Shown in pieces: positions 57,901 through 64,000 of a stretch of DNA of 64,000 bases. This DNA comes from Cystobasidiopsis lactophilus (Eukaryota; Basidiomycota; Agaricostilbomycetes; Agaricostilbales; Chionosphaeraceae), in assembly GCA_001599975.1 (NCBI GenBank), contig BCIO01000002.1, positions 1,612,001 through 1,676,000 of the forward strand, in the 5' to 3' direction. Both the position numbers and the translations under genes were made by a program. The notes below the pieces were generated by a model. That model was not told the DNA's origin, did not search any database, and saw nothing but the letters and a program-made list of their open reading frames with translations. Numbering within the stretch: position 1 is the stretch's first letter; every line of letters begins with the position of its first letter.

Positions 57901-58302
57901 CACCGAGTTCCATCAAGACGACGTGTTCGTCCCCACGCGAGATGTGGAGTCAGCTTCGATGTCTGCCTCAGAGTGGTTCGAAGGGCAGAACAAGGAGCAA
58001 GCGTGGTTGGACTTGAACGTGCACAAGTTACCCCTTCGTTCGTTTCCCCCTCTCTCCCTTTTCTTCAAGAAAGAGAAAGCTAAAGCAGAGGGAAAACCTC
58101 GAATCCAGTCTCTCAAGCACCTCCCACCAAAGCTGCGATTTCGACGAGGGACAAGATCTCCAAAGGGCCGCAGCTGACCGACTCGCAGAAGCGGGAGCAG
58201 TTCATGGACAAGCTCTTCTCCAAGGCGAAGGAGGACGGGTCGAGCGAGGAGGACGAAGTGGCGGCTAGGGCGTCCAAAGAGGCAGAGGACGACGATTGGT
58301 AG
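54940..58302 (+). CDS. Coronin-7-like protein with two WD40 propellers
   Basis: The first, rather diverged propeller spans SLYKNQTFSSK, KPPLLQPTSKAISDFDIAPF, SVKWHHHASNLLLALSDSVV, SQVAVVSKNKVSLWDPRT and EYFVFDPRQFTKPVSQKRLD, and ends in the coronin extension LNVMQTEINRLYVSTKESNV, MPVTIAVPRRQYIDF. A Pro/Ala-rich linker follows. The second propeller has NPMPGLTVGSGVVAFELDPL, DGKIRVYSLNQDG, GHLDHLSEIRAHPAAKDVLL, KDKKLRVFDPRSP and LTTGFTRSADRQLMLHEV, ending DDVFVPTRDVESASMSASEW. The acidic C-terminus is EAEDDDW, a Trp-containing Arp2/3-binding type of end known in coronin 7. Joins near 55340-55380 and 56080-56110 do not keep phase with ordinary introns. The role inferred is actin and membrane-traffic regulation. 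Confidence 0.85.
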
Positions 58303-58403
58303 TTTGAACCCTTCCATAGTCGCCACTGCCCACTTGTGTTCCGCACCTACATAGAAACTTCCTTGAGCCGCACCGCACCTTTGTTCTCCAGCACCGACGA
58401 GCA

Positions 58404-59469
58404 ATGGCTGAGGCTTCCACATCCACCTTGAGCCCGCCTGCAGCCGCTGAGCAGTCGGCCCACGCAGCGTCCAAGCTCCGGCACGAGTTCTACCAGACCG
58501 ACTCGGCCGTCGTCGTCTCCGTCTTCATCAAGAACGTCAAGCCGGGCGACTTGCACTCTGACATCCACCCTCGCTCTGTTCGTCGTTGTTCTCCCTCTAT
58601 AGCTTCTATAACAAGCAGCTCAGTCGTCTTTGGATTGGACAAACAGCTGTCGCTCAACATCAAGCTGCCCACTGGCTCCGAAGTCGTCTTTGACCTGGAC
58701 CCGTTGGCCCGCGAGGTGGATCCCGCCGAGTCGAGCGCCAAATGCCTGAGTACCAAGATCGAAATCACCCTGCGCAAGAAGCAGGTCGGCGTCAAGTGGA
58801 ACAAGCTCGAAGGCGACGAAGAGGAGGGCCCGGCTGGCCAAGTCATGAGTGCGTTCCCCCTTCTGCCTCTCATTCAATGAACCTATGTAGATGGTCACTG
58901 GGGAAATCAACAGGCTCGGGAGGCAGCGAAGCACGCAAAGGCAGCAGTTACCCTTCCTCGGCCCGGCACAAGGCCAATTGGGACGCCATCGCCTCTGACA
59001 TTGACAAGGAAGAAAACGCCCCGTCGGACCCGAACAACAAGGACCCCAACGCGGGCGGCGACCGCGAGCTGAACAAGATGTTCCAAAAGCTCTATCAAGG
59101 CGCAACCGACGAGCAGCGCCTGGCCATGATGAAGAGCTACCAGGAGTCCAACGGCACCGCCCTGTCCACCGACTGGAACGACGTCAAGAAGGGCAAGGTC
59201 GAGACCCGCCCGCCTGATGGTGACGCCTCCTTGCCCCCTCTCCTCTGCGACTCCGAACGATTTGTTGACAATTCGTGGGCACAGGTGTGATTGCCAAGGA
59301 GTGGGGCGGCAAGGAGAAGTACGAGCCGAAAGACGAAGAGTTCCTCAGCGTACGTCTCCCTGTCCTCCATGAGCTCAATTCGGTTGTGGAGCTCACAACA
59401 TGACCACGGACTGTCCAGTGGGCGTCGGGCAACAAGAAGAAGAAGAAGCCCACTTCGCCTTCCGTTTGA
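58404..59469 (+). CDS. SGT1: SGT1-like Hsp90 co-chaperone (CS and SGS domains)
   Basis: The start MAEASTSTLSPPAAAEQSAH is followed by a CS domain: LRHEFYQTDSAVVVSVFIKN, VFGLDKQLSLNIKLPTGSEV, STKIEITLRKKQVGVKWNKL. The SGS domain shows DKEENAPSDPNNKDPNAGGD, ELNKMFQKLYQGATDEQRLA, MMKSYQESNGTALSTDWNDV and KKGKVETRPPDG, then VIAKEWGG after an intron. The end is Lys-rich (NKKKKKPTSPSV). Five short introns are used. SGT1 links Hsp90 to Skp1-containing and kinetochore clients. The N-terminal TPR domain of the yeast and plant proteins is absent, and the CS domain begins about 25 residues in. The gene follows the coronin gene by about 100 bp on the same strand. Confidence 0.9.
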
Positions 59470-59762
59470 AAGTGGCTTCCGTACCATCATGAAAGGTGCG
59501 CTTAGACTGTCATCAGAGGCCAGGGATCAAAGGCATAGAGTTGATCATCGTTCACACAGACCTACGCTTTTCGCACTTCGCTTGTCGCTTTTTTTAGGGA
59601 TGACGAGCAGCCAATCGGGAATGTTTGAACGACGAAAGCAGATTGGTGCAATGACCAAGCCCTTTTGCCATGAGCACTTCCATACTCCCAGCGGCGGTGG
59701 CAAAAATATCTCGGACGTGACTCTAAAGTCCAGGTAGTTGGTCGACAATTCTAGTTTCGATT

Positions 59763-61331
59763 TCAAAAGCCGCTCTCGTAAAAAGCAGGCAGCTCGAACG
59801 CCCGGTCGGCCTTGACGAGCACCACTTTCTCCTTGTTCTCGTACATGGCGCTGACCACCTCGATCTCGCGCCACTTTTGCTTGGCCTCCCTCGGCTCCTT
59901 ATAAGGCGTCGGCAGCAGGGAGATGACCGGCGCCAAGGTGTAGACGATCTCCAACGCTGAGAGCGCCCCGCCGTACGCCCTTGAAATGCCCGCTGTGGAA
60001 CACAACAAACCTTTCAGCTCCCCGTTGTCTGGACAGCATGAAAAGTGAGGAAGAACCCACTGTCTATGAGCAACAGCTTGCCGCGGCAGCGGGAGACGAT
60101 GCCCTCAAAGTTGGGGGTGTGGCCCATGACGAGCCGGCGCACGCCGAGCTGGGTGCGGACGAGCTCGACCTGGTCGCAGATCTTGTTCTCGTCCTCCTCC
60201 GTCGCGTAGCCGCGGTACCAGAACGGCCCGTCGGTGTTGTACAGGTCCTTCTCGTCCTGCGTCAGGTTGTGCGGCATGCCCACCGACCGGAAGGGCCCCT
60301 CGATGGCCTTGGACAGCAGCGAGTGGCCGAGCGAGTTGATCGTGCCTATTGGGTCCGGGCGGGAAGCCCAAGAAGGGTGGATGCCGCCGTCTGTGCTTGT
60401 GTGGGGTCAGCATTGACCCAGAAGAGAGAGAGAGGGAAAGCACACGCACGGACGAAAGAAGCGGCAGCGCCCACAAACAAATCTTTGAGCTCGGCGTCCT
60501 GCCCCACTTCGTTGGCGGAATATTGAAAGGGGATCTGGTTGGTAGGCGAGGGCAGAGGCTTGGTGTCGGTTCGAGGTTCAAAGGGCGGAGGCGAGACGTG
60601 AAAGTCGTCGGCGTACGGCACTCGAGCCGTCACAGAGTAGTTGGCCAACCACGTTTTCCCAATCCAACCTGTGCACATCGAAGGATACACAAGATCAGCG
60701 AGAGATGCAGAAAAGAGAATCCTCGAGCGCACCGTCCCCAGACATGGCTCGTCGCCGATTCCTCTCGCCGCCAAAGCTCTGTATGTCCTCCTCTGTCACA
60801 TACCGCCAGTCCCCGAACGCATTCATCATCTCGTGGTTGCCCAGTAGCGAGACGACGCAGCCGCCCGCCTTCTCGGCTTGGGCCCGAAGCTGGTCAAAGA
60901 AAGCGTAGAGCTGGATGGTGTCCTTGCCCCGGTCCACAATGTCCCCAGTTTGGACTGCCAGCACACCTCAGTCTCTAAAAGAGGTGGCGCGGAGTTTAAA
61001 GGGGGGAAGGAGCACCTAGGATGGTCCGCTTGGCGATCCATCGAGCGCGGTGGTCTACGACGCCAGCCATTCGCAGCACGCGCTGGGCGTGCGGCAGGTC
61101 ACCGTGCAAGTCCCCCACTGCCACTGTTTGAGACCCTCATTGTCACCCAACGGCCCTTCTTATCATACCACAGAACATAATGCAGAACGAACCAATTCGG
61201 GACACGAACTTCTTGGGCAGCGGCATGTCCGCGAACTCGTCTCTGATCGACAGCCATGGCGAGATGATGAGCCAGTAGGCGACTATGACGAACAGCAAGG
61301 GGAAAAGGTAGTAGCGAAGGCGCCTGGCCAT
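59763..61331 (-). CDS. Membrane-anchored calcineurin-like phosphoesterase (Shewanella-like phosphatase type)
   Basis: A signal-anchor follows the start MARRLRYYLFPLLFVIVAYW. The metal-binding motifs are AVGDLHGDLPHAQR, GDIVDRGKDTIQL, VVSLLGNHEMMNA and, in the last third, RRLVMGHTPNFEGIVSRC, the order of PPP-like phosphatases. The segments QDEKDLYNTDGPFWYRGYAT and RGKLLLIDS are typical of the Shewanella-like (SLP) group. The protein ends PREAKQKWREIEVVSAMYEN and FELPAFYESGF. About six introns are present; the first splits the Val of VAVGDLHGD. An upstream Met at 61508 is possible but would put 59 extra residues before the anchor. The catalytic part should be lumenal given the N-terminal anchor. 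The substrate is unknown. Confidence 0.87.
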
Positions 61332-61518
61332 CGCCCATCTCCCTTCTTTGTTGTCGCTCTCCAAAGAGTTCGGATTGCCACCAAATGGGTTCTTATCTAA
61401 ATAACTTGGCAGGACAGAGTTCGTACGAATAGAGCAATATAAGAATACAGCCAAGAGCCAGCCTTGGCGGAAAGGAACCCGATCTAATGTTGCGAGGATC
61501 TTGAACATATTGTAGCTT

Positions 61519-63958
61519 CTAAGAGCGGCCGAACGTCCGCTTGCACAATATCAACAGTGACGACCAAGCGAGGATGACGCAGCCGCCGATGACCGGAATA
61601 ACCCAGAGCAGCGGGGAGACGTGCCAGCTGGTGCCGAAGACTGAGTTGAGTGGCGGGACGTAGACAACCAGGCCGGTGACGAGAGCGCCGGCCAGAATGC
61701 CAGCAAAGTTCCAAGGGTTGGAGACGATGGACAGGCCAAAGGGGTAGTGGTTCTTCGCTTTGACGGCGAACAAGTTGAAGCACTGCATCACGAAGATCGC
61801 GATGAAAACGCAGCTCTGCGCTTGTGCCAGGGCGTCGACCTGTTGCTGAGCGGAAACAGCGATGCCCGCTCCGGTGACGAAGGGCGGAGAGAGGTGGTGG
61901 AAGTAGATGTCAGCCTTTTGCATGTGGCGCAGGTCGGTGGCGGTGAGGTGGTTGCGCCAGAACGACACAAAGTAGGCCAGCAAGCTGAAGCCGGCTTCGA
62001 TCACACCAATTTGGAGGTAAGAGTACGACAGCATCGAGGCGTCCACCAAGCGCTCGCCGTCAGGAGCTCCAATCGTAGTCCAGCTGCTCTCGCGGCTCAG
62101 GTTGGAGACTCTTCGCCATGAAGACAGCTCAGACGTACTTCTTTCGGAAATAGAGGTTCATCTTGCGACCGATGGGGGTCTTTTTGGACGAGCTGCTCTC
62201 CAAGTCTTGAGCGCCACGGGCGTGCGCCGCCAGTCTCCGTTTCTTCGCGATACTCTCTGCAATCAAAGGCGCGGGTCAGTCGGCTCAAAAGCTACGATAA
62301 AATGATTTTTACCTTTGGTGACCGGCAAGCGAGGCTGGGCAGACATCAAGCTTTCCTCGCTCTCGGGCACATCCCAAGCAAATGACAAGGCGGCAAGCAG
62401 TTCAAAGCCAAGATCCTGATGAAAGGTGGATTATTAAGCCTGATTGTACGCTAGTACAGAGATTCGCTCACGATGATCAAGATTAGGACGGCAGAGAGCG
62501 GCAGAGGGATGGGGACGGCCACGAATAGGAGCTGGGGCAAGATTTCTGGGACCGAATGCGAGATGGTGTATTGCTTGAAACTTGAAGGTAAACCAGAGTA
62601 ATTCGTCTGGCAGCAAATGTCCAACTCACAATAGAGCGTTTCAGATTAATGAAAATCTGGCGGCCTTCTCGGACACCGTCCACAATGGAAGCAAAATTGT
62701 CATCCATCAAGATCATGTTGGCTGCAGGAATAAAGTCAGACAGCCTCGTGAAGCAAGAGCAGACGACGCGCCTGCTTCTTTCGAGACGTCCGCGCCTTCA
62801 CAAGAACGTTAGTGCGCGACCATAGGCAAAGGGAGGAGGGACAACCGACCCGAAGTGTTCATGCTGATACCCAAATCAGCAGCCTTCAGAGCCGCCGAAT
62901 CGTTAACGCCATCGCCAATGAAGCCGACGACATGACCCAAATCTCGGGCTCGCTCCACGATCTGCAACTTGTCCTTGGGCCTGCGTGCACGGCAGCTCGT
63001 GTAAGTCAATTATGAAGTCTTCATTGAAGGTAAACGCACGAAGTCCGAGCAAACACAATCTCCTGTTTCTGTAAGAGGACGTCCCATTGGTGATCGGTCA
63101 TGGAGTCGAGCTCGTCGCCTGTGACCACCGCTGCTGATGTTTCACTGTCCGCGATGTCGGCCAGTGATCTGCCGCTCTTGATGGCCAGAGAGGATTTTGT
63201 GTCGCCAGTGACTAAGCCTATCTTGCGAGCTACAGCCTCCGCGGTGACATGAGAGTCGCCACTGATCATGACCGTCTGGATGCCAGCAGTCTTGAGCTTG
63301 AAGATGGCGTCGGCGACCCCTTCTTTTGGAGCATCCTCGAGGCTTATCAATCCCAGGAAGCACAGGCCGGTAGTGGGCAGGGACTGCGCTTTTGACAATT
63401 CTTCTGCAGTGGCGTCCGATTCCAACGGCAGCTGGGCACACCCAATGACACGGTGACCTTGCTCGCCCAAAGACTGGAACGCAGCGTTGAACGATTCGGT
63501 GAAAGTGGTGGTGATGGGTCGAGTTTCGCCGTCGACTAGGTAGGTTGTGCAGCGCGCCAGAACTCTTTCTGGTGCACCTTTCATCAGAAGAGTGAGCTCG
63601 CCAGTGGCATGCGGGCGGTCCACGACTGAGACGGCGAACTTGTTGGTCGAGTTGAAAGGCACGCTGAAAACCGTGTTGTGCTTCTCTCGGATGGCGTCGT
63701 AGTCCAGATTGGCGCCAGCGAATTTGGTTAGGCCAATGTCAGTGGCGTCACCCCAAATCGTGCGCTCCTTGAATGTGACGTCGTACCGGTCGAACTTGAT
63801 GTTGGAACAAAGGGTGCAGGTGAGCAACAGCTCGTGAACGCCAGGAGCAGTGCGTCGGAACGAGATTGTTCCGGCTTGGCCCTCTTCCAAGGCCATGGGC
63901 AAGCCGCTGCCGGTCCAAAGGGTCGACACGGTCATAACATTTTGCGTCAGAGTGCCGG
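61519..63958 (-). CDS. P-type cation ATPase, Na+/K+-ATPase class (type IIC), C-terminal part
   Basis: The gene enters the window from the right, and the first exon here opens with [11 protein letters not shown], immediately after the phosphorylated Asp (DKT-GTLT). The nucleotide-binding domain has [18 protein letters not shown] and [33 protein letters not shown] and [20 protein letters not shown] follow, then [20 protein letters not shown] and [20 protein letters not shown], and [20 protein letters not shown]. The six C-terminal helices include [39 protein letters not shown] and [16 protein letters not shown]; the end is CKRTFGRS. Motif order and the YTI-(S/A)-H-x-x-PE phrase fit fungal Na+/K+-class pumps rather than SERCA or Ena types. 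Ion specificity cannot be set from this part alone. About eight introns are present. Confidence 0.9.
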
Positions 63959-64000
63959 CTGGGAAAACAGTCAGACGACGTCAAACTAGAGGGGACTCCG

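Overview
This window is nuclear DNA of a fungus, most likely a basidiomycete. Nearly every gene is cut by several short (about 40-70 nt) GT-AG introns with recognisable CTGAC/CTAAC-like branch points. It carries a DUF6534-type membrane protein, a family common in basidiomycetes, and fungal-type beta-glucan synthase, saccharopepsin, Cbk1 and Sin3-complex genes. I cannot place the lineage further. Gene models were assembled by eye from exon ORFs, splice sites and family conservation, so exon edges may be off by a few bases. A 310-base run of N sits inside histone H2B.

Layout. 1-1.1 kb: end of a TCERG1-like FF-domain protein (+). 1.2-2.9 kb: MDR-family dehydrogenase (-). 4.2-5.8 kb: divergent H2B/H2A pair with a long inverted repeat in the shared promoter. 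6.5-13.6 kb: COQ7, the NDR kinase Cbk1, the vacuolar protease Pep4 and a DUF6534 membrane protein (all -). 14.2-16.4 kb: an ER protein disulfide isomerase (+) and a SAP30-like Sin3 subunit (-). 16.5-21.8 kb: five small secreted Ser/Thr-rich proteins (-), split by mitochondrial ribosomal protein uL6 (+). 22.4-29.3 kb: SMUBP2/Hcs1 helicase (+), CCDC25 homologue (-), N-myristoylation-motif RING-H2 protein (+). 29.7-34.8 kb: ETF-beta, a Ser/Thr kinase, ALG11 (all -). 34.9-40.5 kb: a large unrecognised membrane protein (-) and a divergent unknown protein (+). 40.7-44.8 kb: a beta-1,3-glucan synthase copy lacking both ends (+). 44.9-50.1 kb: a hypothetical gene, an Nam8/Csx1-like three-RRM protein and a shortened NPL4 copy (-). 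50.1-52.3 kb: no gene seen. 52.3 kb: tRNA-Cys(GCA). 52.7-63.96 kb: acyltransferase-fold protein (-), coronin-7-like (+), SGT1 (+), ER-type metallophosphatase (-) and the C-terminal two thirds of a Na+/K+-class P-type ATPase (-), which runs off the window.

Most of this is single-copy housekeeping sequence: secretion and ER (PDI, ALG11, metallophosphatase), chromatin (H2A, H2B, SAP30), respiration (COQ7, ETF-beta), cytoskeleton and polarity (Cbk1, coronin) and proteostasis (NPL4, SGT1, CCDC25). The outstanding observation is the tRNA-Cys gene. Besides an ordinary 15-nt intron next to the anticodon, its D-loop holds a 54-nt insert that looks like a spliceosomal intron (GT...CTGAC...CAG), and its exact removal restores a canonical D-arm. 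Next in interest are the secreted-protein array with signs of segmental duplication, the histone promoter inverted repeat, and two essential-family genes (FKS, NPL4) present only as truncated copies. No CRISPR array, insertion sequence or recognisable transposon was seen.
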